DNA of 32,987 nucleotides from an uncultured Prevotellaceae bacterium (GTDB lineage Bacteria > Bacteroidota > Bacteroidia > Bacteroidales > Bacteroidaceae): NCBI GenBank assembly GCA_902776545.1, contig CACYQO010000027.1, positions 1-32,987 on the forward strand. The letters run 5' to 3'. The translations under genes and the position numbers were made by a program. Under the pieces are notes generated by a model that had not been told where the DNA came from, made no database searches, and worked only from the letters and a program-made list of their open reading frames with translations. This document shows positions 16,234 through 23,962 of the stretch, one piece after another; within the stretch, counting starts at the first letter, position 1; each line of letters begins with the position of its first letter.

Positions 16234-17250
16234 ATGAAGAATTTAGATTGGGGTAGTCTGTCGTTTGGCTACATGAAGACCGACTACAATGTGCGTTGTT
16301 ACTATCGCGATGGTAAATGGGGTGAAATCGAAGTTTGCTCCGATGAGTATCTGAACCTCCACATGGCAGCCACCTGCCTGCACTACGGTCAGGAGGCATT
16401 CGAAGGTCTGAAGGCCTACCGTTGTCCTGACGGCAAGGTGCGCATCTTCCGTGTCGACGAGAATGCAGCCCGTTTGCAGAGCACCTGCCGTGGCATCATG
16501 ATGCCTGAGGTCAGCACCGAGCTCTTCACGGAGATGGTGAAGAAGGTGGTACGCCTGAACCAGGAGTGGATTCCCACCTACGAGAGCGGTGCCACCCTGT
16601 ATATCCGTCCGCTGCTCATCGGTACCAGTGCCCAGGTGGGTGTTCATCCCGCTAAGGAGTACTGTTTCCTCATCTTCGTCACACCCGTAGGCCCGTACTT
16701 CAAGGGAGGTTTCGCAGCCAATCCTTATGTGATTATCCGCGACTACGACCGTTCGGCTCCCCTCGGCACAGGTAAGTACAAGGTGGGTGGCAACTATGCC
16801 GCTTCCCTCTTCGCCAATAACCTGGCCCATGAGAAGGGTTATGCCTGCGAGTTCTACCTCGACGCCAAAGAGAAGAAATACATGGACGAGTGCGGTGCCG
16901 CTAACTTCTTCGGCATCAAGAACAACACCTATATCACCCCGAAGTCCAGCTCTATCCTCCCCTCCATCACCAACAAGTCGCTGATGCAGGTGGCTGAGGA
17001 TCTCGGCATGAAGGTGGAGCGTCGCCCCATCCCTGAAGAGGAGCTCGAGACCTTCGAGGAGGCAGGTGCCTGCGGAACAGCCGCCGTCATCTCACCAATT
17101 TCATATATCGACGACCTTGACACCGGCAAGCGTTACAGCTTCGGCGAGAAGCCCGGTCCGATGTCTAAGAAACTCTTCGACACCCTCCGTGGCATCCAGT
17201 ACGGTGAGATCGAGGACAAGCACGGCTGGACTACCGTCGTCATTGAATAA
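16234..17250 (+). CDS. ilvE: Branched-chain amino acid aminotransferase
   Basis: The protein has 338 residues and is a fold-type IV PLP enzyme of the eukaryote-like BCAT branch. It has LHYGQEAFEGLKAYR at 49-63, the substrate-loop RPLLIGTSAQVGVHPA at 125-140, the PLP lysine Lys183 in KYKVGGNYAAS, and DECGAANFF and the GTAAVISPI phosphate-binding end. It makes or breaks down leucine, isoleucine and valine with glutamate/2-oxoglutarate. It has its own promoter. No other ilv or leu genes are adjacent. Confidence 0.96.
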   Translation: MKNLDWGSLSFGYMKTDYNVRCYYRDGKWGEIEVCSDEYLNLHMAATCLHYGQEAFEGLKAYRCPDGKVRIFRVDENAARLQSTCRGIMMPEVSTELFTEMVKKVVRLNQEWIPTYESGATLYIRPLLIGTSAQVGVHPAKEYCFLIFVTPVGPYFKGGFAANPYVIIRDYDRSAPLGTGKYKVGGNYAASLFANNLAHEKGYACEFYLDAKEKKYMDECGAANFFGIKNNTYITPKSSSILPSITNKSLMQVAEDLGMKVERRPIPEEELETFEEAGACGTAAVISPISYIDDLDTGKRYSFGEKPGPMSKKLFDTLRGIQYGEIEDKHGWTTVVIE

Positions 17251-17257
17251 CAATTTA

Positions 17258-17323
17258 GCAACGGACTACAGGACTTAAGGACTTATGCTGCGCAGAAAAG
17301 TCTTGTAGTCCTGTAGTCCTTGC
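17258..17323. repeat. Inverted GGACTAC/GGACTTA heptamer repeat, ilvE-trmB gap
   Basis: GGACTACAGGACTTAAGGACTT (from 17263) is mirrored by AGTCTTGTAGTCCTGTAGTCCTTGC (from 17299) around TATGCTGCGCAGAAA. The arms can pair for over 20 bp with few mismatches, giving a strong hairpin after ilvE. A-rather than T-rich DNA follows, so it is not clearly a terminator on the plus strand. Confidence 0.65.
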
Positions 17324-17337
17324 AAGAAAAACAATAC

Positions 17338-18174
17338 ATGTCTAAAGGTAAATTAGCGAAGTTTGCCGATATGGCATCTTATGAGAACGTGTTCCAATAC
17401 CCCTTTTCGGTAGTGGAACATGTTCCCTTTGAGATGAAGGGGCACTGGCGGGAGCAGTATTTTCATAATGACAACCCCATTGTCCTCGAACTCGGCTGTG
17501 GCAAGGGCGAATACACGGTGGAACTGGCCAAGCTTTACCCTGACACAAACTTCATTGGCGTCGATATCAAAGGTGCCCGTATGTGGACGGGAGCCACCCA
17601 AGCCCTCCACGAAGGACTCAAGAACGTCGCCTTCCTTCGCACAAACATCGAGATCATTGAGCGGTTCTTCGCCGAAGACGAAGTACAGGAGATCTGGCTC
17701 ACCTTCTCCGATCCCCAGATGAAGAATCCCCGCAAGCGTCTCACCTCCACCTACTTCATGGAGCGCTATCGCAAGTTCCTCATTGACGGTGGCATCATCC
17801 ACCTGAAAACCGACTCCAACTTCCTCTTCACCTATACGACGTACATGGTCGAGAAGAACGCCCTGCCGGTACTGCTGAGCACAGACGACCTTTATCGGGG
17901 GCGCGGGGGCACGGGGGTACGGGAGTACGAGAACACTCCAAGCGCAGATACTAATCTCGTGCCCCCGCACCACCGCACCTCCGTACCCCCGGAACTTCTC
18001 TCCATCCAGACCTACTACGAATCCATGTGGATCGCCCGTGGTCTGAACATCAAATACATGAAATGGCGCCTGCCGCGCACAGGCACCCTCTCTGAACCCG
18101 ACGTCGAAATCCAACTCGACGACTACCGCTCCTATCACCGCACCAAGCGGAGTTCCCTTGACAAAGCGAAATAA
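17338..18174 (+). CDS. trmB: tRNA (guanine-N7)-methyltransferase with a repeat-derived insertion
   Basis: The protein has 278 residues from the ATG at 17338; a TTG-type start six codons earlier is less likely. The SAM-binding motif [12 protein letters not shown], the IGVDIKG acidic strand, and the TrmB-specific [13 protein letters not shown] and LKTDSNFLF motifs are present. It makes m7G46 in tRNA. Between DLY and [10 protein letters not shown], residues ~187-218 are coded by an inverted array of 8-bp CGGGGGTA-like units and have no place in other TrmB proteins as I recall them. The frame is kept, so the enzyme may still work with a Pro/His/Gly-rich loop. Confidence 0.94.
   Translation: MSKGKLAKFADMASYENVFQYPFSVVEHVPFEMKGHWREQYFHNDNPIVLELGCGKGEYTVELAKLYPDTNFIGVDIKGARMWTGATQALHEGLKNVAFLRTNIEIIERFFAEDEVQEIWLTFSDPQMKNPRKRLTSTYFMERYRKFLIDGGIIHLKTDSNFLFTYTTYMVEKNALPVLLSTDDLYRGRGGTGVREYENTPSADTNLVPPHHRTSVPPELLSIQTYYESMWIARGLNIKYMKWRLPRTGTLSEPDVEIQLDDYRSYHRTKRSSLDKAK
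17896..17991. repeat. Inverted array of CGGGGGYR 8-mers inside trmB
   Basis: The left arm 17896-17931 is CGGGGGCG, CGGGGGCA, CGGGGGTA, CGGGAGTA, CGAG. The complement of the right arm 17956-17991 has the same architecture (CGGGGGTA, CGGAGGTG, CGGTGGTG, CGGGGGCA, CGAG). The arms agree at 27 of 36 positions with a 24-nt spacer, and most mismatches are transitions. It is far more GC-rich than its surroundings. Confidence 0.85.
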
Positions 18175-18214
18175 GGGTAAAACGGTAAAAAGGTAAAAAA
18201 GTAAAAAGGTAAAA
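18175..18214. repeat. GGTAAAAA tandem repeat, upstream arm
   Basis: GGTAAAA-type units run from one base after the trmB stop to ten bases before the BspA-like ATG. Positions 18184-18214 are complementary at 28 of 31 bases to 18282-18312, which code for the signal-peptide core. The start codon at 18224 would lie in the 67-nt loop of this potential hairpin. Confidence 0.85.
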
Positions 18215-18223
18215 TAATAAAAA

Positions 18224-19999
18224 ATGAAGATTATGACAAACTATCGATTATTGACAAAGGTAATGGTATTGGCAAAAGGTGTTTTACCTTTTTACCTTCT
18301 TACCCTTTTACCTTTATGTGCTGCCGCACAAGTATCAAAGAATGTGACGGTGGAGGCCGTCGGAAAACTCTCTGAACAAATCAGTAACGACGAAAAGTTC
18401 AAGATCTCCGAGCTGAAAGTCAGCGGCCCGCTCAATGCCGCCGACATCAAACTGTTCCAGCAGATTGTCAACCGCACCAAAGCCAATGAGAAGAAAGGCG
18501 AATGTGTCGTGACCAGCGTAGACATCTCCGAAGCCGTCTTTACCGATGGCAAGGAAGCGTTACCTACCTCTACCCTTCCCAACGGCCTCTTCCAGGGAGC
18601 TGGTAAACTCACGAAGGTGGTTCTTCCTTCAGGCATCACCAGCCTCGGCAAGAGTTGCTTCGAAGACTGCAAATCGCTCACGTCCTTTCAGATTCCCGAG
18701 AGCGTCACCATCCTCGACGACGAGACTTTCAAGGACTGCGAGAACCTGACTTCCGTAAAAATCCCGCAGAGTGTCACGAAGCTCGGTGATGAAGTCTTCG
18801 AGAACTGCAAAGCCCTCACTGAGATTGAGATTCCCGAGGGTGTGAAAACCATCGGCAAGCAGGCCTTCAACGGGTGCAAATCGCTCGCCAACATCACCAT
18901 CAACGCGAAGATCGACAAGATCGACAACACCGCCTTCAAGGACTGTGAGAGCCTCAGCGCCATCACCATCCCGGAGAGCGTGAAGTCTATTGGCACCGAT
19001 GCCTTCCGCGACTGCAAGAACCTCGCCACCGTCGAGCTGCCAGAGGACTGTAAGGAAATCGGCAACTCCGCTTTCGAAGACTGTCAGAACCTGTCGAAAA
19101 TCGACCTGACCAAGGTGGAGAAGATGGGCAGCAATGCCTTTGAGGAATGTAAGAGCCTCACGGCCGTCAACTTCGACAAGTTGTCGAAGCTCGGCAGCGG
19201 TGTATTCAAGGACTGTGTCTCCCTCAAAATTGTCACCATCGAGGGCGGCCTCGACGAAATCGGTTCCAACACATTCCAAGGCTGCACCAATCTGGATTCC
19301 ATATCTCTGCCTTCCACGGTGAAGGCCATCGGCAACAGTGCCTTCGAGAAGTGTCAGAGCTTAGCGAAAATCGACCTCCCCTTATCCCTGACGAAGATCG
19401 GCTCCAGCGCCTTTCAGGAATGTGCCTCCCTCCGTCAGATGATTATCCCCACCATGGTGAAGTCCATCGGCAGCAGTGCCTTTGAGGGTTGCGCCACACT
19501 CGACAGCGTGGCCATCAACGGCATGATTACGGAGGTCGACAGCAAGACATTCTACCGCTGCAACGCCCTGCGCAACATCACACTGCCAAATTCTGTGAAG
19601 AAAATCGACAACAAGGCCTTCCAGGAGTGTACCAGTCTGCAGAGCATCGATCTGCCTATCAGTCTGACCTCCATCGATGCCGACGCCTTCGAGAAGTGCA
19701 GTTCGCTGCAGAGCATCAAGCTCCCCGCAGCCGTCACCAGCATCGGCAGCGACGCCTTCATGGAGTGTACCATGCTCAGTAAGGTGGAGCTCTCCACGGC
19801 CCTGAAGAAGATCGGCGGCTCGGCTTTCGCCAAGTGTCCGTCGCTCAAGGAAGTGATCCTCAACTCCCCCGCTCCCCCATCCATCTCCAAGAGCACCTTC
19901 AAGGGTAGCATGCCTGCCTACATCATCCCGCGTGGCAGCCTCGCCATCTACATCGCTCATAAGGACTGGAAGTCCATCACCGGCTATCGAGAAAAGTAA
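18224..19999 (+). CDS. Secreted BspA-like leucine-rich repeat protein
   Basis: The protein has 591 residues. A signal peptide (about 1-35, ending LCAAAQ) is followed by a short N-terminal region and about 20 repeats of the BspA/LRR_5 type, each ~23 residues of the form IpxSVxxIGxxAFxxCxxLxxI; 18 of them have Cys in the FxxC position. BspA-type proteins of Bacteroidota and Treponema bind host or bacterial surface ligands. The last ~40 residues (PAPPSISKSTF...GY) are a typical C-terminal cap; no T9SS sorting domain is seen, so the final location is unclear. The signal-peptide core is coded by an inverted copy of the repeat just upstream. Confidence 0.92.
   Translation: MKIMTNYRLLTKVMVLAKGVLPFYLLTLLPLCAAAQVSKNVTVEAVGKLSEQISNDEKFKISELKVSGPLNAADIKLFQQIVNRTKANEKKGECVVTSVDISEAVFTDGKEALPTSTLPNGLFQGAGKLTKVVLPSGITSLGKSCFEDCKSLTSFQIPESVTILDDETFKDCENLTSVKIPQSVTKLGDEVFENCKALTEIEIPEGVKTIGKQAFNGCKSLANITINAKIDKIDNTAFKDCESLSAITIPESVKSIGTDAFRDCKNLATVELPEDCKEIGNSAFEDCQNLSKIDLTKVEKMGSNAFEECKSLTAVNFDKLSKLGSGVFKDCVSLKIVTIEGGLDEIGSNTFQGCTNLDSISLPSTVKAIGNSAFEKCQSLAKIDLPLSLTKIGSSAFQECASLRQMIIPTMVKSIGSSAFEGCATLDSVAINGMITEVDSKTFYRCNALRNITLPNSVKKIDNKAFQECTSLQSIDLPISLTSIDADAFEKCSSLQSIKLPAAVTSIGSDAFMECTMLSKVELSTALKKIGGSAFAKCPSLKEVILNSPAPPSISKSTFKGSMPAYIIPRGSLAIYIAHKDWKSITGYREK
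18282..18312. repeat. Inverted GGTAAAAA repeat coding the signal-peptide core
   Basis: TTTTACC-type units on the plus strand encode residues 20-30 (VLPFYLLTLLP), the hydrophobic heart of the BspA-like signal peptide. They are the complement of the 5' leader repeat at 18184-18214 with three mismatches. Confidence 0.85.
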
Positions 20000-20003
20000 T
20001 CAT

Positions 20004-20038
20004 AAAGTTCAAAGTTCAAAGTTTAAAGTTCAAAGTGA
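20004..20038. repeat. AAAGTTC heptamer array (5 units) at the mrp start
   Basis: Five perfectly phased heptamers are AAAGTTC, AAAGTTC, AAAGTTT, AAAGTTC and AAAGTGA. The array starts 5 bp after the BspA-like stop. Its last unit contains the GTG (20035-20037) used as the mrp start. Confidence 0.9.
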
Positions 20039-21204
20039 CTTTATATCCTCAACTGATCATGGATGCGCTGGCAACGGTGACGTATGCCGGCACGAAGAAA
20101 AACCTCGTGGATAGTGGCATGGTGGCCGACACTCCGTCGGTCGCCGCCCCTGCCACGAAGGGAGAACCTTGGAAGGTCAAGGTCGTACTGGAATTCCCTC
20201 GCGACACCGATCCCTTCCTCAAATCCACCGTCAAGGCCGCCGAAGCCGCGATTAAGTATTATTGTAGGAAGGAGTCAGGAGACAGGAGTCAGGAGTCAGG
20301 AGACGGGAGTCAGGAGTCAGAAGAAGTCTCTGTCGAGATCATCACCGAGTTCAAGTCTGCTCCCCGCCCTGAGGTCGAAAAGCTGCTGCCTGGTGTCAAA
20401 AACATCATCGCCGTCAGTTCCGGCAAGGGAGGCGTCGGTAAATCTACCGTCTCTGCCAATCTCGCCATCGCCCTCGCCCGTCTCGGCTATCGCGTGGGAC
20501 TCCTCGACACCGATATCTTCGGCCCTTCCATGCCCAAGATGTTCAATGTCGAAGACGAACGCCCCTACGCCGTCAAGAAAGACGGTCGCGACCTCATCTG
20601 TCCCATCGAGAAATACGGCGTCAAACTGCTCTCCATCGGTTTCTTCGTCTCCCCCACCACTGCCACGCTCTGGCGAGGCGGCATGGCGACGAGTGCCCTC
20701 AAGCAGCTCATCGCCGATGCAGACTGGGGCGAGCTCGACTACTTCATCCTCGACACGCCTCCGGGCACCAGCGACATCCACCTGACGCTTCTCCAGACGC
20801 TTCCCATCACCGGAGCCGTCATCGTCTCCACACCCCAGCAGGTAGCCCTCGCCGACGCCCGCAAGGGTATCGACATGTACCGCAACGAGAAGGTCAACGT
20901 GCCCATCCTCGGCCTCATTGAGAACATGGCGTGGTTCACCCCCGCCGAGTTACCCGAGAACCGCTACTACATCTTCGGCAAGGAAGGCTGCAAGCACCTC
21001 GCTGAGGAGATGAACGTCCCCTTGCTCGCCCAGATTCCTCTTGTGCAGAGCATCTGCGACAATGGCGATGCCGGCACCCCAGCCGCCCTCAGCAGCGACA
21101 CAGCTACGGGCCTCGCTTTCATCAACCTCGCCCAGGCTGTCGTCACCGTCGTCAACCGCCGCAACAAGGAACAGCCCAAGACGAAAATCGTCGGAATGAA
21201 ATAA
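20035..21204 (+). CDS. mrp: Mrp/ApbC-family iron-sulfur cluster carrier ATPase
   Basis: The protein has 389 residues. The GTG at 20035 is chosen because the family N-terminus (TLYPQLIMDALATVxYxGTKKNLV) begins there; the first ATG is eight codons on, inside that conserved region. An N-terminal MIP18-like domain (1-75) is followed by the ParA-type ATPase: Walker A SGKGGVGKST (129-138), then LLDTDIFGPSMPKM and the LDTPPGTSD signature. Mrp carries Fe-S clusters to target proteins. Residues 78-97 (RKESGDRSQESGDGSQESEE) are coded by a heptamer array and extend the interdomain linker. The CxxC pair found after ENM in E. coli Mrp is absent (ENMAWFTPAELPENRYYIFG). Confidence 0.95.
   Translation: MTLYPQLIMDALATVTYAGTKKNLVDSGMVADTPSVAAPATKGEPWKVKVVLEFPRDTDPFLKSTVKAAEAAIKYYCRKESGDRSQESGDGSQESEEVSVEIITEFKSAPRPEVEKLLPGVKNIIAVSSGKGGVGKSTVSANLAIALARLGYRVGLLDTDIFGPSMPKMFNVEDERPYAVKKDGRDLICPIEKYGVKLLSIGFFVSPTTATLWRGGMATSALKQLIADADWGELDYFILDTPPGTSDIHLTLLQTLPITGAVIVSTPQQVALADARKGIDMYRNEKVNVPILGLIENMAWFTPAELPENRYYIFGKEGCKHLAEEMNVPLLAQIPLVQSICDNGDAGTPAALSSDTATGLAFINLAQAVVTVVNRRNKEQPKTKIVGMK
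20271..20319. repeat. GGAGTCA/GGAGACA heptamer array inside mrp (7 units)
   Basis: The units are GGAGTCA, GGAGACA, GGAGTCA, GGAGTCA, GGAGACG, GGAGTCA and GGAGTCA, in exact 7-bp phase. They encode the acidic, Ser/Gln-rich linker between the two Mrp domains. The same heptamer family lies in the VirE-like gene at 23077-23166. Confidence 0.92.
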
Positions 21205-21211
21205 AGACATA

Positions 21212-21252
21212 AAAAAAAGACTGCTGCCAAAGAATGGTAGCAGTCTTTTTTT
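21212..21252. terminator. Bidirectional terminator between mrp and the VirE-like gene
   Basis: AAAAAAAGACTGCTGCCA (21212-21229) and TGGTAGCAGTCTTTTTTT (21235-21252) form an 18-bp stem with one G-T wobble and a 5-nt loop. There is a T-run downstream in both directions. It lies 8 bp after the mrp stop and 32 bp beyond the minus-strand VirE-like stop, so it serves both convergent genes. Confidence 0.93.
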
Positions 21253-21283
21253 AGTTTTGTTAGGTTGTTAGGTGATAGGTGGA

Positions 21284-23938
21284 CTATATCACCATCTTAT
21301 TCACTTTCCGATACCTCCTGTGCATACGGCCGTTCTGCATGACCTCCTCAAGAAGCGCCACCATACCAGAATCCTGAAGACGCTTGATTTTCATATAGCC
21401 AGAATCTTCATTCTTATAGCCGAAACATCTGTCAACGTCCTCTTTCGTGAACTCATCAGGCAAACGGTTGTAGCCATCGACGGACTTCTGCTGATGACGC
21501 TTACCAGAGATCTGCACATCGTTGTTCATGTCATCGAAGTAATTCTCTGCCAAGACACCGAAGAAGTGCTGCTGTGTGGCATACTGGATGCGGGCCATCA
21601 ATTCACACAGTTTCCAGTCCGTATCATCCACTTCATAGGTACCCTCCCAGAACTTGCCTTCCTGATGCAGGCTCCCGTAGTGGCGCATGTCGATGAAAGG
21701 CACGGAGTAATTCAAGGCGTGATACGGCACGCGTTTCAGCATGAGCTCGTTGGCCTCCGAATCATCCTCTTCACAATCCGCCATACGGTTGCTCGTCCAG
21801 TCATACAGTTTCTTCACCAGTGGCTTCACAGACAGCTGTCCCGCCCTACAGTCGAGTTTGAAGGCCCATGTCTTCATGCGTTCCAGACGTGCCCAGTCAA
21901 CGGTTTCCTCTTCCTCATAATCAATCATCTTGTAGTTCGTCTTTGGCATGGGAATCACGGTGAGACGCGTACTAAGACCACTGCCGAAATTCTTCTCATT
22001 CACTTTCTTCTTCAGTGCTATGGGTGTGCCAGAATAGATATAGTTCCATGTCACACGGAACTCATCTACGGGAGAATCCGAATTCTGATACATCTGTCCG
22101 TCCTTCTCATTATGGAAGGCTTTCAATTCCATCGCCTGCTTGTTGATCCACGAACCGCCACTCTGGAGCATGATCGAGTTGTCCAACTCCGTATCAAACG
22201 TGAACATGTGCAGCTGCATCTCCTTGCCGTTCACGGTTTCCTTGGCGTTGAGCATGTCCTCGATAAGCTGACCGTTAGAAGTACGGGACGGATGAATTCG
22301 GATGATGCCCTGGGGTTTGTCCTTGCCCTCCTTGTTAGCAGCCTTCTTCTTTGTCTCCTTCTTATAGCGGTTCAGCGCAGCCTTGCCTGCCTTGTCAGAT
22401 GCCTCTATGGGTGCTATCAGCGTCTCACAGATATCATCAGCCATCGACTTATTGGAGGCCGGATGACCTATAATATATAAGGAACAATTGAGTCTGCGAT
22501 CCTGATAGGCACGGTGATAGAACCTGTACCAGCATCTGGTCATGAGTGTCATCAGCGCACCGCCGGCAGTGAACACCGCCGCAGGATACTGAGGTCTCTT
22601 CAGCCCGGCACACACATCCCTCAGCAACGGGAAGTCATCGAACATCGCTTCGATCTCAGCGCCCCAGCCGTCAAGCTGGGCATACATGCTCATGCCCTCA
22701 GCCTCGTCCCTTTCGGCATGCACACCCTTGACCACTTCCTGATACGTGCATCCTGCAATCTTTCTCACCGCTTCCTGCATGGCCTTGGATGGCAACGAAC
22801 TTGCATACTTCTTTTCCTTCTCCGCGACACACGAGGCTGCACTCTCCACCGTCTGGGTCACATTCTCATCTCTTTCCTCAATAATCCTCTTAACCCAAGG
22901 CTGAGCCTCGATGATACGCTGCACCAGTTTCTTGTCGCCATCAAGCATGAGCAATAAGTCTGTGGCGAGCTTAAGACTCTCTTTATGTCTATTGCTATCC
23001 TCTGCGCATGGCAGCTTATCACCATACCGAGCATCAATAATAGCCTGAACATCATACCCACACCACTTTATGATTGAGGAGTCAGGAGTCGAGTAGTCGG
23101 GAGTCTGTAGATTACCATGCGGCAGGACATTCCTACTGTCTCCTGTCTCCTGACTCCTGTCTCCCTTAAACACTGGCTGAGTTCTCTTCTTACGGTACTC
23201 ATCTGTGTACTTTTTGTCAAATTCTTCATTGTAGTAATTGAATAGTAATTCTTCATTAATATAAATAATGTCTTCCTCCTTAGGAGCAAAAGAGTTTCTT
23301 GTAGCATCAATGCAGCTCTCATCGGCCTTGTAGCCAAGCTTCTGAGCCAATGCAATCTGATTGTCAGCAAGGTTTCCGATGCTCACGTCTGCCGTAGCAA
23401 CAATGCGGATACCAAAAGAACTGCTGGTGATATGGACTAATGCTATTGATTTCATCAGTTCCTTATCATCCCTCATCTTATACCACACCTCAAAAGGATT
23501 CTCAATGTGGTCGATATCGAGCATAAAGAGGCCATTCAGATGACAGTCAGCAAGTCTTCTGTGACGAAACATCCCGCCCTTGGCAGTCTCAGTTTCATCG
23601 AACTCTCTGCATGCAAAGATAAACGCAGGCAGATTATCCTTGACCTCCTGAGCAAAAGCCAGCAGTTTCTCTGCATCCGTTTTCTTCTCCCAGGCCTCTT
23701 TGGCAGCCTTTTTCTTCAGATTCTGCTTTTTCAGCAAGAACTTCTGATATTCGCTGTTCTGGAGCAGATTATGCAGAGCCACTGCGCCCTGAGTCTTCGA
23801 AGCATCCACCGCCGCGATGATAGCTCTTCGCATATCAATGCGCCACCTGGTAGTCGGTTTCTTCACTTGCTCCCAGAACTCCTCCCTTGTGCAGGGAAGA
23901 GCCTGAGAAAAATGTGTGTTCTCTTGAAATGTAATCAT
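21284..23938 (-). CDS. DUF3987 protein with VirE/BT4734-like N-terminal domain
   Basis: The protein has 884 residues. The N-terminal part (~50-235) matches BT4734/VirE-N proteins: a hydrophobic strand ending in an Asp-x-Asp pair (FMLDIDH, 138-144) and VHITSSSFGIRIVATAD, a core recalling primase-type domains. After a repeat-coded linker (~259-288), residues ~420-870 form the DUF3987 helicase/ATPase-like module with P-loop GHPASNKS (491-498) and FTFDTELDNS as a likely Walker B. Such proteins are common in integrated elements and phage-like islands of Bacteroidota and probably act in element DNA replication, but no activity is shown. No plasmid or phage structural genes are near. Confidence 0.88.
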   Translation of the reverse strand: MITFQENTHFSQALPCTREEFWEQVKKPTTRWRIDMRRAIIAAVDASKTQGAVALHNLLQNSEYQKFLLKKQNLKKKAAKEAWEKKTDAEKLLAFAQEVKDNLPAFIFACREFDETETAKGGMFRHRRLADCHLNGLFMLDIDHIENPFEVWYKMRDDKELMKSIALVHITSSSFGIRIVATADVSIGNLADNQIALAQKLGYKADESCIDATRNSFAPKEEDIIYINEELLFNYYNEEFDKKYTDEYRKKRTQPVFKGDRSQETGDSRNVLPHGNLQTPDYSTPDSSIIKWCGYDVQAIIDARYGDKLPCAEDSNRHKESLKLATDLLLMLDGDKKLVQRIIEAQPWVKRIIEERDENVTQTVESAASCVAEKEKKYASSLPSKAMQEAVRKIAGCTYQEVVKGVHAERDEAEGMSMYAQLDGWGAEIEAMFDDFPLLRDVCAGLKRPQYPAAVFTAGGALMTLMTRCWYRFYHRAYQDRRLNCSLYIIGHPASNKSMADDICETLIAPIEASDKAGKAALNRYKKETKKKAANKEGKDKPQGIIRIHPSRTSNGQLIEDMLNAKETVNGKEMQLHMFTFDTELDNSIMLQSGGSWINKQAMELKAFHNEKDGQMYQNSDSPVDEFRVTWNYIYSGTPIALKKKVNEKNFGSGLSTRLTVIPMPKTNYKMIDYEEEETVDWARLERMKTWAFKLDCRAGQLSVKPLVKKLYDWTSNRMADCEEDDSEANELMLKRVPYHALNYSVPFIDMRHYGSLHQEGKFWEGTYEVDDTDWKLCELMARIQYATQQHFFGVLAENYFDDMNNDVQISGKRHQQKSVDGYNRLPDEFTKEDVDRCFGYKNEDSGYMKIKRLQDSGMVALLEEVMQNGRMHRRYRKVNKMVI
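23077..23166. repeat. Inverted GGAGTCA heptamer array inside the VirE-like gene
   Basis: GGAGTCA, GGAGTCG, an irregular unit and GGAGTCT (23078-23105) are followed, after 30 bp, by the complementary CTGTCTCCTGTCTCCTGACT type units up to 23166. The insert encodes residues ~259-288 (KGDRSQETGDSRN...TPDSS). It is the same unit family as in mrp, but arranged as an inverted pair. Confidence 0.85.
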
Positions 23939-23962
23939 TCTTTTTAGGCTTTTAATTGGTTA

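Noticed and set aside
17353-18138. 261-codon minus-strand frame opposite trmB
   Set aside because: It is antisense to conserved TrmB motifs and depends on the low-complexity GC-rich insert for its length.
18629-19960. Long minus-strand frames opposite the BspA-like gene (up to 216 codons)
   Set aside because: They mirror the repeated LRR codons; the repetitive residues are a by-product of the sense-strand repeats.
21272-22480. 402-codon plus-strand frame opposite the VirE-like gene
   Set aside because: It is wholly antisense to a gene with recognisable domains and starts inside the shared terminator region; no domain seen.
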